From assembly GCA_003556835.1 (NCBI GenBank), contig PWQG01000156.1, forward strand, positions 1-19,499: 19,499 nt of DNA, read 5' to 3'. The first letter of the stretch is position 1. Each line of letters opens with the position of its first letter. Both the position numbers and the translations under genes were made by a program. The DNA comes from Gammaproteobacteria bacterium (GTDB lineage Bacteria > Pseudomonadota > Gammaproteobacteria > Pseudomonadales > Pseudohongiellaceae). Below, piece by piece: positions 6,154 to 13,279 of the stretch. Below the pieces are notes generated by a model, which saw only the letters and a program-made list of their open reading frames with translations, did not search any database and was not told where the DNA came from.

Positions 6154-7228
6154 ACAGGTTGAGTGCGGCTTCGAATTGTGGATCCGTGGCACGGGAAGAG
6201 TCCATTGGATACTCCTGTTCGAAGTCTACCGTAATACCGCTGATCTCGGGGCGATGTCCGTCGATTTCAATCCTGCCCTGGCTGCGATATATCAAAGCCG
6301 TTGATTCCCGGATCAAAGGAATGCCCTCAATGAAGCCTGCCGTGGGCTGACCGGTGGTCAGGCTGCGTGGCGAGCGCGACAGTTGTGCGACCAGCAGCTC
6401 GGCGCCGCCACGTGTTTGCTCGTTGGCGATGACCACCAATGGTTTCTCGAAGAGCACACCAGTCGCGCTTGTCGAGTCTGGAGCTGGCTGAATGACGCGG
6501 GAAGGGTGGTCCCCGGTGCTGCTGACGTCCAGGTGGCGACTCGTGCCCGGGAAAAACGGCTGCACCTGCGGCCAGTCGAAATAGCCATAGGCATGGCGCA
6601 GATCGAGAATCAGGGCATCATTGTTGGACAGACCCTTGAGCAGTTGCAGGAAGTAGAGCCTGTCGTCGGCGTTGCGTGACAAAGCCCAGAGCTGCAGGTA
6701 ACTGACCGACTTGTTGCCGGTGATGAAGGTGTTGACACTGTGCTCGGTAGCGCTGCGGTAACTGTCGAACAGGTTTTCGCAGACCGGCCTGATCGCTTGC
6801 TCCTGCACCGTGTCATTGCGCGCGTAACGCAATTGGAGGTTCTGGGCGGTTCGGCAACGGGCAAGGTCGTCCTCCCTTTCATTGAAGGACCACAATGGAT
6901 GGAATGCCTCGTTTTCCACGCTCAGCAGCCGGTCACCTCGCCGCAGTCCCAGCTCATGCCCCGGATACCCTTGCAGCACGGCGCTGACGACCCAGGCTTC
7001 ATCCTGGTACTCGCTGATGACACCGATGTGGCCGATCCGCAGTCGTTCGCTTGCTGTCCTGGCCTGGAAGGCCTGGTACAGATAAAAGGCCTGTTGGTCC
7101 GGGAGATAGCGGCGCTGCGCATCGGTGTTGGCTGTCACAGTGCCGGCAAGCATCAGGCTGAGCAGGGCTGTCGGTAAACTGATGATACGCAGCGCAATCG
7201 CTGGCAGGGATAAGCTGATAGAGCGCAT
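6137..7228 (-). CDS. Exported PDZ/S41-peptidase-like protein, probably catalytically inactive
   Basis: 363 residues. The N-terminus is a Sec signal (hydrophobic stretch at about 7-30, possible cleavage after VTA, 33), so the protein is periplasmic. A PDZ-like region follows at about 65-145 (LQGYPGHELGLRRGDRLLSV), then an S41 (tail-specific protease) region at about 170-345 (SVSYLQLWALS, DALILDLRHAYG, KPLVVIANEQ). In active S41 enzymes the sequence after strand PLVVLVN is SASASE or TRSGKE, with the nucleophile three residues before the Glu. Here it reads NEQTRGGAE (269-277) with Gly274 at that position, and the catalytic Lys loop is replaced by GQPTAGF. The LDLRxNxGG loop is also altered (LDLRHAYGYF). 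It may therefore be a binding protein. Cys125 and Cys150 could form a disulfide. No clear ribosome site precedes the ATG. Divergent from the gene at 7341. Confidence 0.72.
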   Translation of the reverse strand: MRSISLSLPAIALRIISLPTALLSLMLAGTVTANTDAQRRYLPDQQAFYLYQAFQARTASERLRIGHIGVISEYQDEAWVVSAVLQGYPGHELGLRRGDRLLSVENEAFHPLWSFNEREDDLARCRTAQNLQLRYARNDTVQEQAIRPVCENLFDSYRSATEHSVNTFITGNKSVSYLQLWALSRNADDRLYFLQLLKGLSNNDALILDLRHAYGYFDWPQVQPFFPGTSRHLDVSSTGDHPSRVIQPAPDSTSATGVLFEKPLVVIANEQTRGGAELLVAQLSRSPRSLTTGQPTAGFIEGIPLIRESTALIYRSQGRIEIDGHRPEISGITVDFEQEYPMDSSRATDPQFEAALNLLLNVL

Positions 7229-7282
7229 GATTTGCTGGTCCGGGAGGCTGGTTCCGACTACGGCGTAATCATGCGGATCTGT

Positions 7283-7291
7283 TGCTATACT
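7283..7291 (+). promoter_or_regulatory. Predicted extended -10 promoter for the exported protein operon
   Basis: TGCTATACT is an extended -10 element (TGn followed by TATACT), which can work without a good -35; none is apparent. Transcription would start near 7298, at the left arm of the inverted repeat described next, giving a leader of about 43 bases before the ATG at 7341. Confidence 0.42.
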
Positions 7292-7298
7292 GTCAACG

Positions 7299-7322
7299 TA
7301 AGCGCGAAATGTCGCGCGCTTA
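7299..7322 (+). repeat. Perfect inverted repeat at transcript start / leader hairpin
   Basis: TAAGCGCG (7299-7306) and CGCGCTTA (7315-7322) are perfect complements around the 8-base spacer aaatgtcg. It lies just downstream of the predicted -10 box, so it could be a repressor operator or a 5'-end stabilising stem of the mRNA. It ends 18 bases before the ATG. Confidence 0.45.
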
Positions 7323-7340
7323 GGGCAGGTCTTTCTCTAT

Positions 7341-8354
7341 ATGACTTCATTCATCGTATCTCCGTCACGGTTTTCGGTATACAAGGCTGCAGGAGCCCTG
7401 TGTCTGCTTGTACTCCTGTTGCCTGGAACGGCACTGGCCATAGAGCCGGACCCCGAATATGCCGAGCACTTGCAGGAGCGCATTCGCAGCATTCAGAGTG
7501 AGGGCGGTGCCTATGATGTTGGCCTGATCGAAGCACGCAGTGACCTGGCAGCCTATTATCGGGACATTGGTGATCATGTCGAGGCGGCGAGTCTTTATTC
7601 CGATGTCTGGCAATCAAGCCGGATCAGCCAGGGTTTATACAGTGAGCAGCAGCTACAGGTCCTGCCCCTGCTGATCGCCAGTCTGGAGAAATTGGAGGAG
7701 TGGGAGCAGGTCGACGATTACCGCTACCTGTTGTTCCATACCCAGAGCCGTCTGCACGAGCCGGGCAGTCAGGCGCAGGTGGCAGCCGTTCGTGACTGGG
7801 GAGACTGGAAGCTGAGGGCCTGGCGTGAGGGCTTGATCGATGTTGGCAGTACATCGAGCTATGGCACCCCGGCTGATCTGAATGAGTTGCGCAGCCTCTA
7901 TGATGATACCTTGCCGCAAAGTGGCGCGGACGCGGGGAGCGAAGATGTGCATCTCGACCTGCTGTATGGGCGGACCCTGACCGATCTGGAGATTGCCCGG
8001 CATGTCACGCGTCTGCCCGCTCGCGCGTTCAGCGCCAATGCGCCACGCTATGTAAACCGACGGGTCTGTCGTAACGTCACTGATCAGTCTGGTAATACCG
8101 AACGTATCTGTTGGACGGAACGGATGGAAAACCCCAATTGGCGCAGTTCCCTGCGGGATGAACAGCGTCGCGCCATGGATCGGGCCCGTTTTCGCGCTTC
8201 CCGCTCCGCTGAGGATCTGCAGGCGTTCCTGGACGACAGGGAATCGCTGGACCCTGAGCTGCGCGAGCAGTATCGTGGACGCATCGAAGCGATTGATGAA
8301 GAGCTGTCCGTCCTTCAGCGGCAGGCGCGGCGAGCCCTGTTGCGGACCTGGTAG
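7341..8354 (+). CDS. Exported helical protein of unknown function
   Basis: 337 residues; I do not recognise the family. The N-terminus is a Sec signal (about 15-33, likely cut after ALA before IEPDPEY), so the protein is exported. Residues about 58-135 are helical with a TPR-like cadence (EARSDLAAYYRDIGDHVEAASLYSD). Residues about 178-225 are acidic and helical. Two cysteines, 243 and 257, flank a short polar segment (CRNVTDQSGNTERIC) and probably form a disulfide hairpin in the periplasm. The C-terminal 75 residues are strongly charged and helical (RRAMDRARFRASRSAEDL, RGRIEAIDEELSVLQRQARR), suggesting a coiled coil. The ATG at 7341 starts directly before the signal sequence, with only weak upstream purines (AGG at 7326). 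A peroxiredoxin gene follows after 39 bases and is probably in the same transcript. Confidence 0.7.
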   Translation: MTSFIVSPSRFSVYKAAGALCLLVLLLPGTALAIEPDPEYAEHLQERIRSIQSEGGAYDVGLIEARSDLAAYYRDIGDHVEAASLYSDVWQSSRISQGLYSEQQLQVLPLLIASLEKLEEWEQVDDYRYLLFHTQSRLHEPGSQAQVAAVRDWGDWKLRAWREGLIDVGSTSSYGTPADLNELRSLYDDTLPQSGADAGSEDVHLDLLYGRTLTDLEIARHVTRLPARAFSANAPRYVNRRVCRNVTDQSGNTERICWTERMENPNWRSSLRDEQRRAMDRARFRASRSAEDLQAFLDDRESLDPELREQYRGRIEAIDEELSVLQRQARRALLRTW

Positions 8355-8393
8355 GGCACTTTGGCTCACTTTTACTATTGATGGAGGTGCACA

Positions 8394-8948
8394 ATGCAAA
8401 GCAGGACCATTTCGACCTGGATGACTACCGTGTTCGCCACTGTGAGTCTGTTGTTTGCCGGACTGGCATCGGCACTGGAAGTTGGTGACAAGGCGCCCGA
8501 TTTCGAGTTGCAGGCCTCTGATGGTAATACCTATGCGCTGTCGGACTTTGTTGGCGAGCGGCCATTGGTGATCGCCTTTTTCCCGGCTGCCTTTACCGGA
8601 GGCTGTACCATGCAGTGCAAGGCCATCCGTGACAGCAGTCGCGAGATCAAGCAATACGACATCGGCTATTTCATGGCCAGCGTGGATGATGTGGAGCGCA
8701 ACACGGAATTCGCACGTGAATACGAGCTGGACTTTCCGGTACTGGCCGATCCGGAAAAGAGCACCGTCGAGGCCTTCGGGGCACTCAGTGAGCGCGGTTT
8801 CGCCAACCGCTGGACCTATTATATTGATGCCGAAGGCACCATAGTGAAGATTGACCGTAGCACCAACCCCTCCACCGCTGGTGAGGACCTGACCAACAAC
8901 CTGGCAGAGCTCGGTTTCCCGCGTCTGGAGCAGACTGCGTCGCGATAA
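8394..8948 (+). CDS. Exported peroxiredoxin (AhpC/TSA, BCP-like)
   Basis: 184 residues; thiol peroxidase reducing H2O2 or organic hydroperoxides. The thioredoxin-fold core starts at VGDKAPDFELQASDG; the peroxidatic motif PxxxTxxC is PAAFTGGC with Cys71, followed by Cys75 in a CX3C pattern (CTMQC), which may be the resolving pair. The Arg in ANRWTYYIDAEG matches the conserved active-site Arg. Unlike the cytoplasmic BCP it carries a signal sequence (about 10-27, cut after ASA before LEVGD), so it should act in the periplasm. A strong GGAGGT (8383-8388) precedes the ATG at 8394. It lies 39 bases after an unknown exported protein that has a possible disulfide, consistent with a shared envelope role, though that is inference. 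Confidence 0.9.
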   Translation: MQSRTISTWMTTVFATVSLLFAGLASALEVGDKAPDFELQASDGNTYALSDFVGERPLVIAFFPAAFTGGCTMQCKAIRDSSREIKQYDIGYFMASVDDVERNTEFAREYELDFPVLADPEKSTVEAFGALSERGFANRWTYYIDAEGTIVKIDRSTNPSTAGEDLTNNLAELGFPRLEQTASR

Positions 8949-8970
8949 GCGGCTTGCGCTCGGGTAGCAT

Positions 8971-9030
8971 CGGGCAAAAACGGCGCGGCAGGGTCATCAG
9001 GATGTGACAATGCTGCGCCTGCCTTGCCCG
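8971..9030 (+). repeat. Structured region after the peroxiredoxin gene
   Basis: CGGGCAA (8971-8977) pairs with TTGCCCG (9024-9030), and directly inside GGCAGG (8987-8992) pairs with CCTGCC (9018-9023); the stem can extend inward through GTCA (8993-8996) with TGAC (9005-9008) across a bulge. This fits an RNA 3'-end structure or attenuator within the 141-base gap. No T-run follows. Confidence 0.35.
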
Positions 9031-9089
9031 GCTTTGCAACGCTGTGCAAGAATGGGGCCTGCATTGCTGCAGGCCGACCGGAGCACGAA

Positions 9090-9956
9090 ATGGCCCACAA
9101 GACTCTTGCTGTTATCGCCGTATTGTCCCTGGCCGGGATTCTGTTTCTCGTCTATCTGGCAATGACCTTTGAAAGCCCTGAAGGCACCCGCACAGTGGAC
9201 ATTGCCCAGCCCATCCCGCGTCCGGTGGAGCCAGTGCGGCCTGTCGAACGGCCGGAACCAGCGGAGCAGACCACACCCATTGATCGCGCTGACACCGGTC
9301 CTGCCCTCGAACCCCTGCCCGAGCCGGAGATCGAGGATGAGGTGGAGCCGATGGAAGAGCTGCCCTCATTGAACGAAAGTGACGCGTTGGTCATGAGTCG
9401 CCTGGCCGGTATGGAGCTCGGCGCGACACTCCTGCGCCTGCTCACTCCCGAGGAGGTCATCCGGCGGTTCGTGGTGTTCACCGACAATGCAGCACGGGGC
9501 GAGCTCCCACAGCTTGATTATCCGCTGCGTCCCCCGGAGCAGAGTATGCTGGTGCGGGCCCTGGACGATAACCTGCATGTGATGGAGGAGTCCGCACATC
9601 GCCGTTTCGATCGAATGGTGGACACATTGGTGGCACTTGACGTTCGACATGCCATGCAGATCTACCGGGCATTGCGACCTCTGATGGAGGAGGCTTATGC
9701 GGAACTTGGTTACCCGGATGCTGATTTCGACCAGGTCGTCATCGATGCGATTGATCGGGTACTGGAAGCCGAGGTGGTCGAAGGCCCTTATCAGTTGATC
9801 GATCCCGGTGTCATGTACGAGTTCGCTGAGTCCGAAGTCGAGAGCCTGAGTCCACTGAGCAAACAACTGATCCGCATCGGACCAGAGAATACTGAGCGCT
9901 TGCGCGAACGCTTGCGTGAATACCGGTCGCAACTCGTCCTCGGAGCGTCTGCCTGA
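9090..9956 (+). CDS. DUF3014 domain-containing membrane-anchored protein
   Basis: 288 residues. One N-terminal membrane helix (about 5-25), then a Pro/Glu-rich spacer (about 36-90) and the DUF3014 domain (about 92-283). The latter shows the family landmarks LPSLNESDALVMSRL, RRFVVFTDNAARGELP, MQIYRALRPLMEEAYAELGYP, FDQVVIDAIDRVLEAEVVEGP, VMYEFAESEVESLSPLSKQLIRIGP and a C-terminal charged helix. Function of the family is not established to my knowledge; the topology suggests a periplasmic domain tethered to the inner membrane. The ATG at 9090 is chosen over the upstream in-frame 9024 because CCGGAG sits six bases ahead and the helix then begins immediately. Residues before it would be non-homologous. 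Gap to the peroxiredoxin gene is 141 bases. Confidence 0.85.
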   Translation: MAHKTLAVIAVLSLAGILFLVYLAMTFESPEGTRTVDIAQPIPRPVEPVRPVERPEPAEQTTPIDRADTGPALEPLPEPEIEDEVEPMEELPSLNESDALVMSRLAGMELGATLLRLLTPEEVIRRFVVFTDNAARGELPQLDYPLRPPEQSMLVRALDDNLHVMEESAHRRFDRMVDTLVALDVRHAMQIYRALRPLMEEAYAELGYPDADFDQVVIDAIDRVLEAEVVEGPYQLIDPGVMYEFAESEVESLSPLSKQLIRIGPENTERLRERLREYRSQLVLGASA

Positions 9957-9963
9957 TCCTGCG

Positions 9964-10017
9964 GCCGCCCCGCTGGGCCCGGGCACTCATGTGCCGCTAA
10001 GCTCCATGCAGGGCGGC
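9964..10017 (+). terminator. Nested stem structure after DUF3014 gene, possible terminator
   Basis: GCCGCCC (9964-9970) pairs with GGGCGGC (10011-10017), enclosing a compact hairpin GGCAC-TCAT-GTGCC (9982-9995). It starts 8 bases after the stop codon. There is no T-run, so Rho-independent termination is uncertain; mRNA 3'-end protection is an alternative. Confidence 0.35.
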
Positions 10018-10054
10018 GAGTTTCTACTTCCTGCACTACAATGGGCTTGAATTC

Positions 10055-10063
10055 TGTCATAAT
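10055..10063 (+). promoter_or_regulatory. Candidate extended -10 for recQ
   Basis: TGTCATAAT fits an extended -10 (TGn plus CATAAT, 5 of 6). Transcription would begin at about 10070-10072, at or within two bases of the recQ ATG, so the mRNA would be essentially leaderless. No Shine-Dalgarno sequence is seen ahead of the start, which agrees. Confidence 0.35.
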
Positions 10064-10071
10064 CACCGCCC

Positions 10072-11883
10072 ATGATGTCGAACCCCGAAGAAGTCCTCAG
10101 CCGCGTATTCGGCTACCAGCAATTCCGTGGTCCGCAGCGGGAAATCATTGATGAAGTGATGGCCGGGCGTAACGCCCTGGTCCTCATGCCCACTGGCGGC
10201 GGTAAATCGCTCTGTTACCAGATACCGGGCATGATCCGGCCAGGTACTGCCGTGGTGGTTTCCCCCTTGATTGCCCTGATGCAGGACCAGGTGGATGCAT
10301 TGCGCCAGGCCGGTGTGCGGGCCGGCTTTCTCAACTCCAGCTTGATGCCGGATCAGCAGCAGGCAGTGATCGCAGAGCTGCGCAGTGGCGAGCTGGATCT
10401 GTTATACGTGGCACCGGAGCGATTGATCCAGCCGGCCATGTTGTCCCTTCTGCGCAGTGTGCCGCTGGCGCTGTTTGCCATTGACGAAGCGCATTGTGTA
10501 TCCCAGTGGGGACATGACTTCCGGGCCGATTACCTGCAACTGTCCCTGCTGCAGTCGCAGTTTCCCGAGGTGCCGAGGATCGCCCTGACGGCCACGGCGG
10601 ACGACAATACCCGCGCGGAGATTTCCGACCGCCTGGGGCTGAACGAGGCCCGTCACTTCATCAGTGGTTTCGACCGCCCCAATATCCAGTACCGGATCAC
10701 ACAGAAGCAGAATCCGCGTCAGCAATTGCTGGGATTTCTGCGGCGGGAGCATCCGCGTGATGCGGGCATTGTCTATTGCCTGTCCCGGCGCAAGGTGGAA
10801 GATACCGCGGCCTGGCTGACCGAACAGGGTTTCACCGCGCTGCCCTATCATGCCGGACTCAGCAGCGAGCTGCGCCAGCATCACCAGCAGCGTTTCCTGC
10901 GTGAGGACGGGGTCATCATCGTGGCCACCATCGCCTTTGGCATGGGCATCGACAAACCGGATGTGCGATTCATCGTGCATCTGGACCTGCCCAAGAGTAT
11001 CGAGGCCTACTATCAGGAAACCGGGCGCGCCGGACGCGATGGTGAGCCGGCCACTGCCTGGATGGTCTATGGCCTGCAGGACGTGATCAAGCTGCGACAG
11101 ATGATGGAGGGTTCACAGGGCAATGAGCAATACAAACGTATCGAGCGTGGCAAGCTTGACGCCATGCTCGGGCTCTGTGAGATCAGCAGTTGTCGTCGTC
11201 ATGCCCTGCTCAACTATTTTGGCGAGGATGCTCCCGAACGCTGCGGCAATTGTGATGCCTGCTTGAGCCCGGCGGAAACCTGGGACGGCACGGATGCGGC
11301 CCGCAAGGCCCTGTCCTGCATCTACCGTACCGGGCAGCGTTTCGGGGTCAATCACCTGATTGATGTGCTGCACGGGGTGGAAAACGACAAGATTTTCCAG
11401 AACAATCACCACCAGGTCAGCACCCACGGCATCGGCAAGGAGCTGGACCGCAAGACCTGGCAGTCCGTGTTCCGGCAACTGGTGGCCCGTGCCTACATCA
11501 ATGTCGATCACAGCACCTATGGCGGCCTGTACCTGAGTGAACGGGCGCGGCCCCTGCTGCGCGGGGAGGAGCGGATCGAGCTTCGCCTTGATGTGCGCGA
11601 ACCGGTGGCCTCGCAGCAGAAGCGGCGTATCCCCGATGACATGAATACAGAGGATCTGCGCCTGTGGCAGGCCCTGAAGCAGTGCCGCAAGCGCCTGGCC
11701 GAAGAATTCGATGTGCCGTCCTATGTCATCTTCCATGATGCCACCCTGCGAGACATGGTGCAGTATCGCCCCCTGAATGCGCAGCAGTTGCTGGGCATCA
11801 ATGGTGTGGGGCAGGGCAAGCTGGAAAAATACGGGGATGCCTTTCTGCGCCTGATCAATGATCACGAACAGGCAATCGTGTAG
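10072..11883 (+). CDS. recQ: ATP-dependent DNA helicase RecQ
   Basis: 603 residues, close to E. coli RecQ (about 609). 3'-5' superfamily 2 helicase for recombination and repair of stalled forks. Helicase domain 1: Gln motif region FGYQQFRGPQ (13-22), Walker A MPTGGGKS (39-46), DEAH at 138-141, aromatic-rich loop SQWGHDFR, TATA (173-176). Domain 2: GIVYCLSRRK, TIAFGMGIDKPDVRF, QETGRAGRDGEP (315-326). Zinc module with Cys374, Cys391, Cys394 and Cys397 in the same spacing as E. coli. The RQC winged helix spans about 405-510, and an HRDC domain about 525-600 (TEDLRLWQALKQCRKRLAEE, LLGINGVGQGKLEKYG) closes the protein. All key motifs are intact. Start is ATG 10072 or the adjacent ATG 10075. trhO follows after 59 bases. 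Confidence 0.97.
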   Translation: MMSNPEEVLSRVFGYQQFRGPQREIIDEVMAGRNALVLMPTGGGKSLCYQIPGMIRPGTAVVVSPLIALMQDQVDALRQAGVRAGFLNSSLMPDQQQAVIAELRSGELDLLYVAPERLIQPAMLSLLRSVPLALFAIDEAHCVSQWGHDFRADYLQLSLLQSQFPEVPRIALTATADDNTRAEISDRLGLNEARHFISGFDRPNIQYRITQKQNPRQQLLGFLRREHPRDAGIVYCLSRRKVEDTAAWLTEQGFTALPYHAGLSSELRQHHQQRFLREDGVIIVATIAFGMGIDKPDVRFIVHLDLPKSIEAYYQETGRAGRDGEPATAWMVYGLQDVIKLRQMMEGSQGNEQYKRIERGKLDAMLGLCEISSCRRHALLNYFGEDAPERCGNCDACLSPAETWDGTDAARKALSCIYRTGQRFGVNHLIDVLHGVENDKIFQNNHHQVSTHGIGKELDRKTWQSVFRQLVARAYINVDHSTYGGLYLSERARPLLRGEERIELRLDVREPVASQQKRRIPDDMNTEDLRLWQALKQCRKRLAEEFDVPSYVIFHDATLRDMVQYRPLNAQQLLGINGVGQGKLEKYGDAFLRLINDHEQAIV

Positions 11884-11942
11884 AATTCCGCCTCGCAATG
11901 CACTGGATTTACGTTCCAGCCAGCAAGCAGGAGGACATCCCA

Positions 11943-12929
11943 ATGAATGAGCCCATCGTGGTGGCGGCGCTCTACCGTTTTACCGGCCTGGACGATTACC
12001 AGGAACTTCGTGAGCCATTGCGGCAAAAGATGCTCGATCAGGGCGTCAAGGGCACGTTGTTGCTCGCCCGCGAGGGTATCAATGGCACCATCGCCGGCTC
12101 CCGTGAAGGCGTTGATGCCATACTCGACTGGTTGCGTGCCGACCCCCGACTGGCCGCCCTGGACGTCAAGGAATCACTGGCCGAATGCAATCCCTTCTAC
12201 CGCAGTAAGGTCAAGCTGAAAAAAGAAATTGTCACCATGGGGGTCGAGGGCATCGATCCTGCGCGCAGCGTGGGTACCTATGTGGATGCTGCGCAATGGA
12301 ACGACCTGATCAGCGATCCCGAGGTGTTGCTGATTGATACCCGCAACCAGTATGAAGTCGAGATCGGCTCTTTCCGTGGTGCTGTCAATCCGGGCACGGA
12401 AACGTTCCGCGAGTTTCCCGCATACGCTCGCGCGCAGCTTGATCCGGCGAAGCACCGCAAGGTGGCCATGTTCTGTACTGGAGGGATACGTTGCGAGAAA
12501 TCCACCGCTTTTCTCAAGGAGCAGGGTTTTGACGAGGTCTATCATCTGCGTGGCGGTATCCTGAAGTACTTCGAGGAAGTGCCGGAAGAAAAGTCCCTGT
12601 GGCAGGGGGAGTGTTTTGTTTTCGACAATCGTGTCACGGTGAACCAGAAACTGGAGCCGGGCCACTACGATCAATGCCATGCCTGCCGGCGCCCGATCAC
12701 TGAGCAGGACAAACAGTCAGCACAATATCAGGCAGGGGTCAGTTGTCCCCATTGTCACGATGAGCACGACGAGGAGCAAAGGCAGCGTTATGCCGAGCGC
12801 GAGCGACAGATGCGTCTGGCTCGTGAGCGCGGGGAGACCCATATCGGTGAGCCGATGAGTGAAGTGATCCGCCGCCGCCGGGAAGAGAAACTTGCCCGCA
12901 AAGAGAAACAGCGGAGGCGGAGCGGGTAA
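11943..12929 (+). CDS. trhO: tRNA uridine(34) hydroxylase TrhO (YceA, rhodanese family)
   Basis: 328 residues. Oxygen-dependent hydroxylation of U34 to 5-hydroxyuridine in tRNAs, the first step to cmo5U/mo5U. N-terminal acylphosphatase-like domain at about 5-95 (ALYRFTGLDDY, GTLLLAREGINGTIAG, NPFYRSKVKLKKEIVTMG), rhodanese domain at about 115-215 (LLIDTRNQYEVEIGSFRGA) with the active-site loop CTGGIRCEKS, Cys178. C-terminal extension has CHAC (245-248) and CPHC (268-271), likely zinc-binding, then a long very basic helix (RRRREEKLARKEKQRRR) that probably contacts tRNA. AGGAGG at 11929-11934 is eight bases ahead of the ATG, deciding this start over in-frame 11898. It is downstream of recQ and may share its transcript. 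Confidence 0.95.
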   Translation: MNEPIVVAALYRFTGLDDYQELREPLRQKMLDQGVKGTLLLAREGINGTIAGSREGVDAILDWLRADPRLAALDVKESLAECNPFYRSKVKLKKEIVTMGVEGIDPARSVGTYVDAAQWNDLISDPEVLLIDTRNQYEVEIGSFRGAVNPGTETFREFPAYARAQLDPAKHRKVAMFCTGGIRCEKSTAFLKEQGFDEVYHLRGGILKYFEEVPEEKSLWQGECFVFDNRVTVNQKLEPGHYDQCHACRRPITEQDKQSAQYQAGVSCPHCHDEHDEEQRQRYAERERQMRLARERGETHIGEPMSEVIRRRREEKLARKEKQRRRSG

Positions 12930-13172
12930 TCAATCGGAGTCGGGCTGATCAGGGTCTTCGTCGCCGATGTACTCGAAGCGGGGGATCTGATGGCCGTCGC
13001 GGGTCACCAGGGTGGCGCCGAACATGTCTCGCGGGCGCACCCACAGGCCTCCCTCGCCATACAGCGGTCGATAGACCACCAGAGATTCTTCGGTTTCACT
13101 ATGGCGCGCGACACCGATCACCTCGTAGTGATTGCCCTTGTAATGCCGATACTTGCCTTTGCGTATATCCAT
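12930..13172 (-). CDS. DUF1653 domain-containing small protein
   Basis: 80 residues, almost entirely the DUF1653 fold: GKYRHYKGNHYEVIGVARHSE, then VVYRPLYGEGGLWVRPRDMF and PRFEYIG, ending in an acidic tail. Small cytoplasmic protein of unknown role; often a single-domain protein of this size. Its stop codon complement (TCA, 12930-12932) directly abuts the trhO stop (TAA, 12927-12929). AGGA lies immediately before the ATG, too close to be a normal ribosome site, and a TATACT box sits just upstream. The lipoprotein gene is divergent from it. Confidence 0.9.
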   Translation of the reverse strand: MDIRKGKYRHYKGNHYEVIGVARHSETEESLVVYRPLYGEGGLWVRPRDMFGATLVTRDGHQIPRFEYIGDEDPDQPDSD

Positions 13173-13178
13173 TCCTGC

Positions 13179-13184
13179 AGTATA
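13179..13184 (-). promoter_or_regulatory. Candidate -10 box for DUF1653 gene
   Basis: Minus strand reads TATACT, then six bases (GCAGGA), then the ATG. Normal -10 to start spacing puts +1 at the A of the ATG, implying a leaderless mRNA. No convincing -35 is seen at 16-18 bases. Confidence 0.3.
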
Positions 13185-13279
13185 CGTCGGCTTGTGAACG
13201 GGATTCCAGAAAAACCGGCGATTTTCCGGTGCGTTTACCGCAAAGGGGCGCTACACTTGCCGCTGGTTCAGGGAGTTTG

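Noticed and set aside
5302..6162. Plus-strand open frame of about 286 codons over cbpA
   Set aside because: Antisense shadow of a textbook CbpA gene; no independent signal.
9961..9990. Run of restriction-site-like palindromes (GCGGCCGC, GGGCCC, CCCGGG)
   Set aside because: Expected by chance in a GC-rich intergenic patch; not an engineered junction, since flanking sequence is continuous natural coding sequence.
11903..11919. CTGGA/TCCAG dyad ahead of the trhO ribosome site
   Set aside because: Only 5 bp with a 7-base loop, leaves the AGGAGG free, and is no more than chance would give.
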